DNA from: Catenulispora sp. MAP5-51
Lineage (GTDB): Bacteria; Actinomycetota; Actinomycetes; Streptomycetales; Catenulisporaceae
Length of the DNA: 64,000 nucleotides
Direction: 5' to 3'
Assembly (NCBI RefSeq): GCF_041261205.1
Contig: NZ_JBGCCH010000007.1
Span: forward strand, 124,001 to 188,000
Shown: in pieces, positions 16,973-25,590 of the stretch
How positions within the stretch are numbered: the first letter of the stretch is position 1
Layout: every line of letters begins with the position of its first letter
Made by a program: the position numbers and the translations under genes
The notes under the pieces: generated by a model
The model's input: only the letters and a program-made list of their open reading frames with translations
Database searches by the model: none
Told to the model about the DNA's origin: nothing

Positions 16973-17911
16973 GTGTTCGCTGACGCCTGGCCCCTGGCCG
17001 TCCTCGCGGTCCTGCTCGCTTGGCCTGTACCGATCCTTCTGGCCCGCGCCTCCTGGCCGCGCCGCCACGCCCGGGCCGCGATCGCGTTGTGGCAGGCCGT
17101 CGGCATCGCCGGCGGCCTGGCGCTGATCGGTGCGCCGCTCGCGGTCGGGGTCGCGCCCCTGGACAAGCATCTGCGGACCGGCCTGGTCGTGCTCTGGCGG
17201 GACGCGTTCCACCTGCGGGTGCCCGCCTCGCTGGGGCTGCTTCAAGAGGCCGCGCTGGCGCTCGCCGCCGTCCTCACGGTTCGGCTGGTCGGCGTGACCT
17301 TGCTCTCAGCGCTGCGCATAGAACGGGACCTGCGGCGCCAGCGCGACGCGGTCGATCTCGCCGCCGAGCACGCCGACCGCCAACTGCGGGTCCTGGAACA
17401 TGCCTCGCCCGCGGCCTACTGCCTGCCCGGGACGCGGCCCCGCATCGTCATCACCGAGGGCACCATCGCGGCCCTGGCCCCCGACGAGCTCGAAGCGGTG
17501 CTCGCGCACGAGCGGGCCCACGCGAAATGGCGCCACGAACTCGTGGTCCAGCCCTTCGTCGCCTGGGAGTCGGCGCTGCCGCTGCCCCCGGCGCGCCGCG
17601 CCACGGCCTCGGTGACCGCCCTGGTGGAGATGCTCGCCGACGACCACGCCGCCCGCGCCGTCGGCCGCCCCGCGCTGGCCCGCGCGCTGGTCGCCATCGG
17701 CGGGACAGCCGGGCCGGTGCCGAACCAGCGCGCGGAGCACGATCAGGGCGCGGACGGTCCCGGCGCCGCCCGCGTCACGCCGACCCTCGACCGGGTGCAA
17801 CGCCTGGTCAAGGCGCCCGCCGCGGCTTTGAGCGAGCGGCTCGTCGGGTCGGCGGCCTGGTTCGCCGCCGTCCTGCTCGTCGCCGGGCCGACCTGGTACG
17901 TCCTGCGCTGA
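16973..17911 (+). CDS. M56 (BlaR1/MecR1-like) membrane metalloprotease
   Basis: 312 residues from GTG 16973, the only in-frame start after a stop at 16955. Four hydrophobic segments: residues ~1-22, ~35-60, ~85-110 and the C-terminal ~290-310. A zinc protease site lies between TM3 and TM4: LAHERAHAKWRHELV (HExxH form HERAH), with a downstream LADDHAARAVG that can supply the third ligand. No penicillin-binding sensor domain, so the signal is unknown; it probably cleaves the neighbouring BlaI-like repressor. The 110-bp gap to that gene is long for the family. Confidence 0.88.
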   Translation: MFADAWPLAVLAVLLAWPVPILLARASWPRRHARAAIALWQAVGIAGGLALIGAPLAVGVAPLDKHLRTGLVVLWRDAFHLRVPASLGLLQEAALALAAVLTVRLVGVTLLSALRIERDLRRQRDAVDLAAEHADRQLRVLEHASPAAYCLPGTRPRIVITEGTIAALAPDELEAVLAHERAHAKWRHELVVQPFVAWESALPLPPARRATASVTALVEMLADDHAARAVGRPALARALVAIGGTAGPVPNQRAEHDQGADGPGAARVTPTLDRVQRLVKAPAAALSERLVGSAAWFAAVLLVAGPTWYVLR

Positions 17912-17918
17912 GCAGGCC

Positions 17919-19214
17919 CTACCCGCCGAAGAAGGCCGCCGCCGCCGAGGCCAGCAGGTACGGGTCGTCCGCCCCGCCGAGCTCGCGCGCCGAGTGCATC
18001 GACAGCGAGGTGATCCCCACGTCGAACGTCGTCACCCCGAGCTTGGCCGCCGTGATCGGGCCGATCGTGGTGCCGCACGGCATCGAGTTCTTCCCCACGA
18101 AGTACTGCGTCGGGATCCCCGCGCGCTCGCAGACGTCGGTCCAGATCGCGCGGCCGAGGCCGTCGGTGGCGTAGCGCTGGTTCACGTTCGTCTTCAGCGC
18201 CGGGCCGCCGTTGAGCCGGGGCCGGTGGCCGGGCTCGTGGCGCTCGGGGTAGTTGGGGTGCACCGCGTGGCTCATGTCGCTGGACATGACCACGGTCCCG
18301 GCCAGGGCCCGCGCGTAGTCGTCCGCGCTCCCGCCGAGCTGCGCCTGGGCGACGCGCCCCAGGATGTTGCCCAGCAGCGGGCCGCCGGCGCCGGTGTCCG
18401 ACTCGCTGCCGGTCTCCTCGTGGTCGAACGCGGCCAGCACCGGGATCGCCGAGGGCGCCCCGGCGGCGCCGGACGCCGCCGCGATCAGGGCCTGCACCCC
18501 GGCGTGCACCGAGACCAGGTTGTCCATCCGCGGGGCGGCGATCATCTCCAGGTCGCGGCCCAGGTAGGTGGGCGGGGTGACGTCGTGCAGCATCAGGTCG
18601 AAGCCCAGGACGTCCGCGGCCGAGACCCCGGCCTCCTTGGCCGCGAACTCGATCAGCGCGCCGTCCTGTACCGGGCCCAGACCCCAGGCCGGGGTCAGGT
18701 GCTGCTGCTTGTCCAGCAGCAGGCCGCTGTCGTTCACGCCGCGGTCCAGGTGGACCGCCAGCTGCGGCACCCGCATCAGGGCCCGGTCGACGTGCACCAG
18801 CGCCGCGTCGCCGCCGCGCAGCACCAGCCGGCCGGCCAGGCCCAGGTCCCGGTCCAGCCAGGAGTTCAGCAGCGGCCCGCCGTACAGCTCGACCGCCACC
18901 TGCCGGAAGCCCGCCGAGCCGGTGTCCGGCAGCGGCTTGACCCGCAGGTTGGGGGAGTCGGTGTGGGCGCCGACGACCCGGAAGCCGGTGTGCGCGGCCG
19001 CGTCCTCCGGCACGTACCAGGCGATCAGCGCCGCGCCGCGGATCGCGTAGAACCCGCCGCCGCCCGCGCGCTCCCAGCCGGCGGACTGCCTGAGCTGGCG
19101 GAACCCGGCGGCCTCCAGCCGGGCGGCCGCGTTCGCGACCGCGTGGTACGGGGTCGGCGAGGCGGCGAGGAAGGCGAGGAGGTCGTCCGTGTGGGCGCGG
19201 TCGAATATCGGCAT
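17919..19214 (-). CDS. M18-family aminopeptidase
   Basis: 431 residues. Family M18 (aspartyl aminopeptidase/ApeB-like) zinc enzyme that removes N-terminal acidic or neutral residues from peptides. Seen: FLAASPTPYHAVANAAARL at the N-terminus, the metal-binding VVGAHTDSPNLRVKP, AAFDHEETGSESDTGA, and the C-terminal CGTTIGPITAAKLGVTTFDVG with SMHSARE. TATGCT ends 7 nt upstream of the ATG, giving a leaderless mRNA; its -35 (GTGACA, 15-bp spacing) lies inside the terminator hairpin of the neighbouring MMPL gene. Convergent with the M56 gene with a 7-bp gap. Confidence 0.93.
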   Translation of the reverse strand: MPIFDRAHTDDLLAFLAASPTPYHAVANAAARLEAAGFRQLRQSAGWERAGGGGFYAIRGAALIAWYVPEDAAAHTGFRVVGAHTDSPNLRVKPLPDTGSAGFRQVAVELYGGPLLNSWLDRDLGLAGRLVLRGGDAALVHVDRALMRVPQLAVHLDRGVNDSGLLLDKQQHLTPAWGLGPVQDGALIEFAAKEAGVSAADVLGFDLMLHDVTPPTYLGRDLEMIAAPRMDNLVSVHAGVQALIAAASGAAGAPSAIPVLAAFDHEETGSESDTGAGGPLLGNILGRVAQAQLGGSADDYARALAGTVVMSSDMSHAVHPNYPERHEPGHRPRLNGGPALKTNVNQRYATDGLGRAIWTDVCERAGIPTQYFVGKNSMPCGTTIGPITAAKLGVTTFDVGITSLSMHSARELGGADDPYLLASAAAAFFGG

Positions 19215-19230
19215 GGTTTAGAGCATAAGA

Positions 19231-19271
19231 GAACGGCGCCCCTGTCACAGTGTGTGACAGGGGCGCCGTTC
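19231..19271 (-). terminator. 19-bp perfect hairpin after the MMPL gene, overlapping the M18 promoter
   Basis: GAACGGCGCCCCTGTCACA pairs perfectly with its complement around a GTG loop. It starts 10 bp after the MMPL stop. The following T tract (TCTTAT) is weak but the stem is very strong; the same bases carry the -35 region of the M18 gene. Confidence 0.75.
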
Positions 19272-19281
19272 CAGTCCGGGG

Positions 19282-21504
19282 CTACCGGCCGGCGCCGGCC
19301 CCCACCATCTCGTCGTCCAGGTCGCCGACCCGCGGCGCGCTGCCGGGGCCGTGGACGGCGGCCATCGCCTTGTGGCCGGGCCACCAGGCCTTGGCGCCCA
19401 TCAGCGCGGTGAACGCCGGGACCAGGAACATCGACATGATGAACGCCGCGATGCTGATGCCGATCGACACCGCGAACCCGATCTGCTGCATCATCGACAG
19501 CCCGCCCAGCATCAGCGAGGCGAAGGTGCCGGCCAGGATCAGACCGGCCGAGGCCACCGAGGGACCGGCGTGCTCGACGGCCAGCGCCGCCGCCTGCCGG
19601 GGGTCGTTGCCCTCGCGGGCCTCCTCGCGGAGCCGGGAGATCATCAGGATGTTGTAGTCGGTGCCGATCGCCACCACGAACAGGTAGACCATGACCGGCA
19701 GCATGAACATCATGCCGGGCTTGCCCTGGATGTTCTGGAACATCAGCACCGAGGCGCCCAGGGTGCCGGTGTAGCCCAGCCCCACGGCCACCATCAGGTA
19801 CAGCGGCGCGACCAGGGCCCGCAGCTGGAGGGCCAGGACCAGGAAGATCAGCAGCCCGGCGACCGGCAGGATCAGCGCCAGGTCGGAGTTGTTCGCGGCC
19901 TGGATGTCGGCCAGTGCCGCGGTCCCGCCGCCGACCAGCGCCGTGGTTCCGGCCGGGGCCGTGCTGTGCGCCAGGTCCTTGAGCGGGCCGTTGACCGCGT
20001 GCATCGCGGCCGAGGCGAACGGCGAGTCCTTGGTCAGCACCTGGATGTGCGCCGCGGTGCCGGCCGGGTTGTACTGCACCGTCTCGGCCTTGGCGCCGGC
20101 CGGGGAGCCCGGCTTGACCGGGAACGGCATCAGGCCGTCCAGCTCCGGCGAGGCCGTGCCGAGCTTGTCGGCGTAGGCCTGGACCTGCTGCTGGTTCAGC
20201 TGCTTGCCGTCGGTCGAGGTGAGGATCACGTCGGTGGCGGCCGTGGCGCCCTGGGCGAATCCGGCCTTCTGCATGTCCTTGATCGCGATCGTGGACTCCA
20301 CGCCCGCCGGCATCTGCGACTGCTGGTCGTAGTCGGCCTTGAAGCCGACCGCGCCGACCGCCAGGCCCGCCATGATGACGAAGGAGACCGCGGCGACCGC
20401 GGCCGGCCGGCGGCCGACCAGCCGGCCCACCCGGCGGGCCGGGCCCGCGGTCGGGATCCTGCGCCACTTCTTGCCGGGCCAGAAGATCTTCGTGCCCAGC
20501 TTCACCATCAGCGCCGGCACCAGGGTCAGGCCGGCCAGCAGCATCACCGCGACCGCGATGGCCAGCGCCGGGCCCAGCGAGGTGAAGGCCTTGAAGGTGG
20601 CCAGGCCCAGGGCGACGAAGGCGATGATGACCGCGGCCGCGGCCGAGGCGATGGCCTCGCCGACCCGCTCCACGGTCCGCTCCACGGCCTGCTCGATCGT
20701 GTCCCCGGCGCGCAGCCGCTCACGCAGCCGGAACAGCAGGAACACGATGTAGTCGGTGCCGATGCCGAACAGCACCACGACCAGCATGATCTCCAGGAAG
20801 GACTGCACGTGCAGCCCGAAGCCCTTGGCCATCAGGGCGATGACCGGCTGGGACACCATCATCACCAGGAACACCGACAGGATCGGCAGCAGGACCGCGA
20901 TGACGCCCCGGAAGATGAAGCCCATCAGGACGATGATCAGCAGCAGCGTGGCCATCATGACGATGCCGGTGGCCTTGTTCGAGGAGTCCGAGGTGTCCAG
21001 GCCCATGGCCGCGTCCCCGGTCACCTCGGCCTTCATGCCGGTGCCGTTCAGCTTGTTCGCCAGGTCCGCGCGCAGCGCCTTGACGGCGTCGCTGCTGGCC
21101 TTCTGGTCGCCCTGGTCGGCGGTCAGCTTGGCGAACATCAGCTGCGCGGTCTGCTTCGGCGCGACCTGCCCGGCCTGGACCCCGGCCACGCCGGTGACGT
21201 GGTCGTCCGTCAGCGTGCCGGCCAGGTCCGAGACCTTCTGCTGCTGGTCGGCCGACAGCGTGCCGTCGCCGACCGGGCGGATGACGATGGTCGCGACCTG
21301 CCCGGTGGCCGAGGGGAACTGGGCGTCCAGGGCGTTCATGGCCTTGACGGACTCGTACTTGGAGGGCAGGAAGGAGGACTGGTTGTCGTTGGTGACGCTG
21401 GACAGTTGCGGGCCGAGCGCGACGAGCGCCACGGCCGCGACTATCCAGCCGACGATGATCTTCCAGGGATTGTGGACGACGAAGCGTCCGAGTCGTCCGA
21501 ACAT
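19282..21504 (-). CDS. MMPL-family RND transporter
   Basis: 740 residues, two MMPL repeats each with one TM, a large extracytoplasmic loop, then five to six TMs. Seen: MFGRLGRFVVHNPWKIIVGWIVAAVALV, the proton-relay region GIGTDYIVFLLFRLRERL in repeat 1 and AIGTDYNILMISRLREEAREG in repeat 2, a pattern diagnostic of actinobacterial MmpL/ActII-3-like exporters of lipids, antibiotics or siderophores. AGGAG precedes the ATG. Divergent from a TetR regulator, with a TetR-type palindrome between; the substrate is therefore probably a hydrophobic effector that the regulator senses. Confidence 0.93.
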   Translation of the reverse strand: MFGRLGRFVVHNPWKIIVGWIVAAVALVALGPQLSSVTNDNQSSFLPSKYESVKAMNALDAQFPSATGQVATIVIRPVGDGTLSADQQQKVSDLAGTLTDDHVTGVAGVQAGQVAPKQTAQLMFAKLTADQGDQKASSDAVKALRADLANKLNGTGMKAEVTGDAAMGLDTSDSSNKATGIVMMATLLLIIVLMGFIFRGVIAVLLPILSVFLVMMVSQPVIALMAKGFGLHVQSFLEIMLVVVLFGIGTDYIVFLLFRLRERLRAGDTIEQAVERTVERVGEAIASAAAAVIIAFVALGLATFKAFTSLGPALAIAVAVMLLAGLTLVPALMVKLGTKIFWPGKKWRRIPTAGPARRVGRLVGRRPAAVAAVSFVIMAGLAVGAVGFKADYDQQSQMPAGVESTIAIKDMQKAGFAQGATAATDVILTSTDGKQLNQQQVQAYADKLGTASPELDGLMPFPVKPGSPAGAKAETVQYNPAGTAAHIQVLTKDSPFASAAMHAVNGPLKDLAHSTAPAGTTALVGGGTAALADIQAANNSDLALILPVAGLLIFLVLALQLRALVAPLYLMVAVGLGYTGTLGASVLMFQNIQGKPGMMFMLPVMVYLFVVAIGTDYNILMISRLREEAREGNDPRQAAALAVEHAGPSVASAGLILAGTFASLMLGGLSMMQQIGFAVSIGISIAAFIMSMFLVPAFTALMGAKAWWPGHKAMAAVHGPGSAPRVGDLDDEMVGAGAGR

Positions 21505-21579
21505 GGGCGAACTCCTGTGGCGGTTCCGACTACGAGATGATGGCGTGCTTCGCGATATGTCTTGTGCAAGCTTTCACAA

Positions 21580-21597
21580 ACTTACCGTGCGGCAAGT
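21580..21597. promoter_or_regulatory. TetR-type operator between MMPL and TetR genes
   Basis: ACTTACCG-TG-CGGCAAGT is an 18-bp near-palindrome with one mismatch. It is immediately followed by TAGACT (21597-21602), the likely -10 of the tetR gene. A second, looser inverted repeat TTGTG-N8-CACAA lies at 21562-21579. Confidence 0.65.
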
Positions 21598-21632
21598 AGA
21601 CTGGGCTTCGAGAATCCGCCCCGAGAGGGTCC

Positions 21633-22289
21633 ATGAGACGTAACTCACAGCCGGTGGCCCACGACCCCGGCGGTACCAGGGAACGCATCCAGCAGGTCGC
21701 GCTGGAGCTGTTCGTGCTGCACGGGTACGAGAAGACCTCGCTGCGCGAGATCGCCGACCGCCTGGGCATCACCAAGGCGGCGCTGTACTACCACTACGCG
21801 TCCAAGCAGGAGCTGCTGAAGTCGGTCACGCAGCCCTTGATCGACGAGTTCGAGGCCATGGTCGCCGGCGACCCCGACCCCGAGAGCCTGCTGCGCTCCC
21901 ATGTCGACCTGCTGTACCGGCACCAGGCGGTCTTCCAGCTGGTCGCCAACGACCACGCCTGCCTGGCGGCCGCCGAGCTGGTGGAACGCTCGGCGAAGCT
22001 GCGGCGCGACGTCGTCCGGCGGCTGGCCGGACCCGATCCGCAGCCCGCCGACTACATCCGGGCCGCGGCCGCGTTCGGCGCGATATCGCAGGGCTTCATG
22101 GTCGCGCGGCGGGTCGAGCCGGAGGCTGATCCGGCGCTGCCGGACGTCGAGGGGGCCGCGCAGGCGGCCGCGGGGCTGCCGGCGCCGGCCGACTACCCCG
22201 AAGGGGAGGAGCTGACCGAGCTCCTGCTGGCGGCGGCGCTGGCGGTGCTGCGCTCGGGCCCGGGCCCGGAACCCAACGAAAAACCCTGA
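21633..22289 (+). CDS. TetR-family regulator (controls the MMPL exporter, inferred)
   Basis: 218 residues. N-terminal TetR helix-turn-helix: RERIQQVALELFVLHGYEKTSLREIADRLGITKAALYYHYASKQELL. The C-terminal ligand domain carries HVDLLYRHQAVFQLVANDHACLAAAEL. The -10 TAGACT at 21597-21602 predicts a leader of about 24 nt with a weak GAGAGGG site. Because the palindrome overlaps this promoter and faces the MMPL gene, autorepression and exporter repression are likely. The LysR gene follows after 34 bp but has its own promoter. Confidence 0.9.
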   Translation: MRRNSQPVAHDPGGTRERIQQVALELFVLHGYEKTSLREIADRLGITKAALYYHYASKQELLKSVTQPLIDEFEAMVAGDPDPESLLRSHVDLLYRHQAVFQLVANDHACLAAAELVERSAKLRRDVVRRLAGPDPQPADYIRAAAAFGAISQGFMVARRVEPEADPALPDVEGAAQAAAGLPAPADYPEGEELTELLLAAALAVLRSGPGPEPNEKP

Positions 22290-22323
22290 TTCACCACCGC
22301 CCGCCACCTCTATCCTGGTGGCG

Positions 22324-23187
22324 ATGGATCTCGCGCTGCTGAGGACGTTCCTCGCCGTCCACCGCGCCGGCTCGCTCACCCGGGCCGCCGCGGACCTCGG
22401 CGTGTCCCAGCCCGCGGTGACCGCCCAGATCAGGACGCTGGAGCAGCGCGTCGGCCGCGAGCTGTTCGTCCGGCTGCCGCGCGGCGTCGCGCCCACGGCG
22501 GCCGCCGACGAGCTGGCCCGGGCCGTCGCCCCGCATCTGGACGCGCTCGCGGCGGTCGCGCACGAGACGCTGATCCCGGACTCCGGATCGCACGCCGCGG
22601 TCCGGCTCGGCTGTCCGGCCAGCCTCACCACGACGCTTCTGCTCCCGGCCCTCGCCCCCTTGGTGGACGAGGGCCTTCGTGTTGTCGTGGCCGGCGGGCG
22701 CGGGGAGGAGCTCGTCGCGCAGCTCGCGGCCGGGCGGCTGGACCTGACGCTGGCGGTCAGCCGGCCCCGGCTGCCCGGGGTCACGGTGCTCCCGCTGGCC
22801 GACGAGGAGTTCGCCCTGGTCGGGGCGCCGCGCTGGAAGCCGTTCGACCGCGCCGGCCGGGCCCCGCTGATCGACCTCTCCGAGGATCTTCCTTATATAG
22901 GCCGCTACTGGTCGTCCGTGTACGACACCCGTCCCCCTTCCGACGCCGCGCTGGTCATCCCCGACCTGCGCGGCGTTCTCGCCGCGGCGGTCGGCGGCTG
23001 CGGCGTGGCCGTGCTGCCCCGGCCGCTTTGCGCCCCGGCGCTGGACGACGGGACGCTGGTCCTGCTCGACGAGCCGGAGATCCCGCCGATCCGGACGCTC
23101 TTCGTCGCGGTGCGCGGGCAGCGGGCCCGTTCGGCGGCCGTGGCGCGGGTCCGGGACCGGCTGGTCGCCGTCGCTTCGCGCTGGTAG
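22324..23187 (+). CDS. LysR-family transcriptional regulator
   Basis: 287 residues. Start ATG 22324, chosen because TATCCT (22311-22316) ends 7 nt before it; the GTG two codons upstream would lie before the transcription start. N-terminal HTH: MDLALLRTFLAVHRAGSLTRAAADLGVSQPAVTAQIRTLEQRVGRELFVRLPRG. The LysR substrate-binding domain follows (VRLGCPASLTTTLLLPAL, LPLADEEFALVG, GVLAAAVGGCGVAVLP). It has no obvious divergent target, which is unusual for LysR genes, so the regulon may be elsewhere. Confidence 0.93.
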   Translation: MDLALLRTFLAVHRAGSLTRAAADLGVSQPAVTAQIRTLEQRVGRELFVRLPRGVAPTAAADELARAVAPHLDALAAVAHETLIPDSGSHAAVRLGCPASLTTTLLLPALAPLVDEGLRVVVAGGRGEELVAQLAAGRLDLTLAVSRPRLPGVTVLPLADEEFALVGAPRWKPFDRAGRAPLIDLSEDLPYIGRYWSSVYDTRPPSDAALVIPDLRGVLAAAVGGCGVAVLPRPLCAPALDDGTLVLLDEPEIPPIRTLFVAVRGQRARSAAVARVRDRLVAVASRW

Positions 23188-23336
23188 CGGCCGCCGGTTG
23201 GCAAAGCGATGGTCAAGTCTGGGCCAAGAACCACCGGCCTGACGTGTGCCTGCCTGGGACGGTGCGCCAGAGCGGATACGGGCTTTGCTTGGGTGTTCTA
23301 CAGTTGGCGCGTCTGCCCAAGGGGGTTCCGAGCACC

Positions 23337-24626
23337 ATGGAGACTTGTCATCACTGCGGGACCGTCCTGCCGAAAACGCCGGGAGCCCGCTATTGCCCGA
23401 ATTGCGGCGAGATGTCGTCGCAGGCCCCGGGCGCGGTGTCCGATCCGACGCAGGCCTACGCGGCCGTCGGCGCCGCCGGCCAGAGCGGTTATGACGGCCA
23501 GAGCGGCTATGACGCCCAGAGCGGGCCGGGTGCCCCGTCCGAGCACGGGATGACCTGGCAGCTGCCGGTGCCGCAGCAGGGCGACGCGACCCAGGCGACC
23601 CAGGCAACCCAGGCCATCCCGACCCAGGCCATCCCGGCGCAGAGCGGTCCGCCGCCTGAGCCCGACCCGTTCGCCCACCTGTACCGGCCCGATGGCGCCC
23701 CCGAGCGGCCCCGTCCGAACGCCACGCAGGTCATGTCGGCGGTTCCGGAGGACTTCGGCCGCTCGGAGTACCCGCAGCAGGCGTACGACCAGCCCGGCTA
23801 CGACCAGCCGATCGACTACCAGGCGGCTGGCGGCGGCGCTTACGCCGAGCCCTATGAGGGCGGCTACACCGAGGACTACCCGGGCGAGCCCGGGGTGCCG
23901 GCCCGTTCCAACCGCAGCGCCAAGATCGGTATCGGGGTCGCGGCCGCCGCGGTCGGGGTGATCGTGATCTCCCTGATCACCCTCGGCGGCGGGAACTCGA
24001 GCCCGTCCGCGGGACCGGCGATCACGCCGGGGTCGGTCACCACCCCGACGGCCGCGCCGAGCTCCTCGGCGCAGTCGGCGGTCGCGAACAGCCCGGCCTC
24101 CTCGACCCCGAGCAACTCGGCGAGCACGCCGGCCGAGCGGGTCCCGGGCCAGTGGCAGCTCGGCGACTCCGGCCCGGAGGTGAAGTGGATCCAGACCCGG
24201 CTGCATCAGCTGGGCCTGTACAACGGTCCGATCAACAGCACCTTCGACTCGGCCACCCAGAGCGCCGTCGCCGCGTTCCAGGCCCGCTCGCACGCCTCCG
24301 ACCCCTCGGGCGTCGTCGGCCGCTCCACCAAGACCGCGCTGATCGCCGCGGGCAGCAAGCCGACCCTGACGCCCCAGCTGCCGAACATGCCCGGCGGCCC
24401 GTTCGGCGGCGACAAGCATCACAAGCCTGCCGGCGCCGCGGACGTCAAGCGGCTGCAGGAGGCGCTGGCCGCCGCGCTGAACACTGATGTGAAGGCCACC
24501 GGTCAGTTCGACATGGACACCTTCAGCGCGGTGGTGCAGTACCAGAGCGCCATGCACATGGCCGCGGACGGGGTCGTCAACGGCCCGGTGTGGTCGGCGC
24601 TGCAGCAGGGCAAGATCACGGGCTGA
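23337..24626 (+). CDS. Zinc-ribbon, single-TM protein with two peptidoglycan-binding domains
   Basis: 429 residues. The start METCHHCGTVLPKTPGARYCPNCGE gives a zinc ribbon (two CxxC pairs) in the first 25 residues. It is followed by ~170 residues of Gln/Pro/Tyr-rich disordered tract (repeats of QSGYD and QATQATQA), one TM helix (KIGIGVAAAAVGVIVISLITL, ~200-220), a Ser/Thr linker, then two PG_binding_1 domains (LGDSGPEVKWIQTRLHQLGLYNGPINSTFDSATQSAVAAFQ and VKRLQEALAAAL...MHMAADGVVNGPVWSAL). The topology places the ribbon in the cytosol and the wall-binding domains outside. It could link intracellular proteins to the wall; the function is inferred. Confidence 0.85.
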   Translation: METCHHCGTVLPKTPGARYCPNCGEMSSQAPGAVSDPTQAYAAVGAAGQSGYDGQSGYDAQSGPGAPSEHGMTWQLPVPQQGDATQATQATQAIPTQAIPAQSGPPPEPDPFAHLYRPDGAPERPRPNATQVMSAVPEDFGRSEYPQQAYDQPGYDQPIDYQAAGGGAYAEPYEGGYTEDYPGEPGVPARSNRSAKIGIGVAAAAVGVIVISLITLGGGNSSPSAGPAITPGSVTTPTAAPSSSAQSAVANSPASSTPSNSASTPAERVPGQWQLGDSGPEVKWIQTRLHQLGLYNGPINSTFDSATQSAVAAFQARSHASDPSGVVGRSTKTALIAAGSKPTLTPQLPNMPGGPFGGDKHHKPAGAADVKRLQEALAAALNTDVKATGQFDMDTFSAVVQYQSAMHMAADGVVNGPVWSALQQGKITG

Positions 24627-24640
24627 GCCCGCGGCACTGG

Positions 24641-24673
24641 GGAAGTGGCCGTCGCCTCGCGTCGGCCGCTTCC
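24641..24673. terminator. Hairpin between convergent genes at 24.65 kb
   Basis: GGAAGTGGCCG pairs with CGGCCGCTTCC (11 bp, one G-U) around an 11-nt loop. It lies 15 bp after the peptidoglycan-binding gene and before the convergent TfoX-C gene. Confidence 0.5.
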
Positions 24674-24715
24674 TGCCCGCCCGGGCCGCCTGCCGGGCCC
24701 GCGGCCCGACGGCGG

Positions 24716-25021
24716 CTAGCGTTTCTTGGCCGCCCGCAGTTCCGAGGCGTCCTTGAGGCCGACCTCGACCAACAAGGCGTCGCGCTCCGAGCGGGGGATC
24801 GACGTCCAGCGTTGGCCGCGCAGCGCGCCTTCCAACGCCAGCAGCATGTGCGCGCACTCATTGCCCTCGGCGGTGTCGGCGATCAGCTGCCACACCTCGA
24901 TGGCGCCGCGCTCGCGGACCTCGTCCAGGGTGGTGACGCCGACGTCGCGCAGCCGCTGTGTCAGCACAGGCCCTATGTTCACGGCGTTCTGGATCGGGGT
25001 GACCGTCTCAGTCGAACTCAC
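24716..25021 (-). CDS. TfoX C-terminal domain protein
   Basis: 101 residues from GTG. The whole protein is a TfoX_C-like helix-hairpin-helix unit: NIGPVLTQRLRDVGVTTLDEVRERGAIEVW, then MLLALEGALRGQRWTSIPRSERDALL. The N-terminal Sxy/TfoX domain is absent, as in many actinobacterial stand-alone members. A nucleic-acid-related role is assumed from the fold, but no function is established. It follows the JAMM gene after 78 bp on the same strand. Confidence 0.8.
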   Translation of the reverse strand: MSSTETVTPIQNAVNIGPVLTQRLRDVGVTTLDEVRERGAIEVWQLIADTAEGNECAHMLLALEGALRGQRWTSIPRSERDALLVEVGLKDASELRAAKKR

Positions 25022-25099
25022 TCGTCCAGCCTGACCCGGGACACCGATGCGGGCATCCCGGACTGACCCGTCAGGGGAGCGGGGCCGTCGGGCGGTGTC

Positions 25100-25513
25100 T
25101 CAGACGACCGTCACTTCTTCCTCGGTGACTTCGCCGTCGAGGATCCGGAACGAGCGGAACTGGAAGTCGCCGAGTTTGTCAGTGTCGCGCGTGGACACCA
25201 GCACGTAATGCGCATTGGGTTCAGAGGCATAGCTGATGTCGGTTCGCGAGGGATGCGCCTCGGTGGAGGTGTGCGAGTGGTAGATGATCACCGGCTCCTC
25301 GTCCCGGTCGTCCATCTCCCGCCACACCTTGAACTGTTCGGCCGGGTCCAGACGGTAGAACGTCGGCGAGCGCTCGGCGTTCGCCATCGGCACGAAGCGC
25401 TCGGGACGGTCCGAGCCCTCGGGGCCGGCCACGATCCCGCACGCCTCGTCGGGGTGGTCGCGGCGGGCGTGCTCGACGATCGCGTCGTAGATCTCCTGCG
25501 AGACGGTCAGCAT
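25100..25513 (-). CDS. JAMM/MPN+ (Mov34/PAD-1) family metalloprotease, Mec-like
   Basis: 137 residues. Start ATG 25513, with TACCGT ending 7 nt before it (leaderless). JAMM zinc motif: Glu23 in PDEACGIVAG and HSHTSTEAHPSRTD (His79, His81, Ser89, Asp92). In actinobacteria such proteins (Mec+) release sulfur-loaded or amino-acid-loaded CysO, a ubiquitin-like carrier, in cysteine synthesis with CysM. Those partner genes usually follow directly; here they do not, a TfoX-C gene does. The catalytic residues are all present, so the protein should be active. Confidence 0.9.
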   Translation of the reverse strand: MLTVSQEIYDAIVEHARRDHPDEACGIVAGPEGSDRPERFVPMANAERSPTFYRLDPAEQFKVWREMDDRDEEPVIIYHSHTSTEAHPSRTDISYASEPNAHYVLVSTRDTDKLGDFQFRSFRILDGEVTEEEVTVV

Positions 25514-25590
25514 GGCGACCACGGTAGGCCAACCACCCGATCGGGCGCATCGCCGCATCGCCTGGCGGGATCGGCGGCAGGGGTACAGGC

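Noticed and set aside
12248-22289. Natural-product gene cluster
   Set aside because: Chitinase, cyd genes, MMPL and regulators have separate promoters and there is no PKS, NRPS, terpene or RiPP core enzyme.
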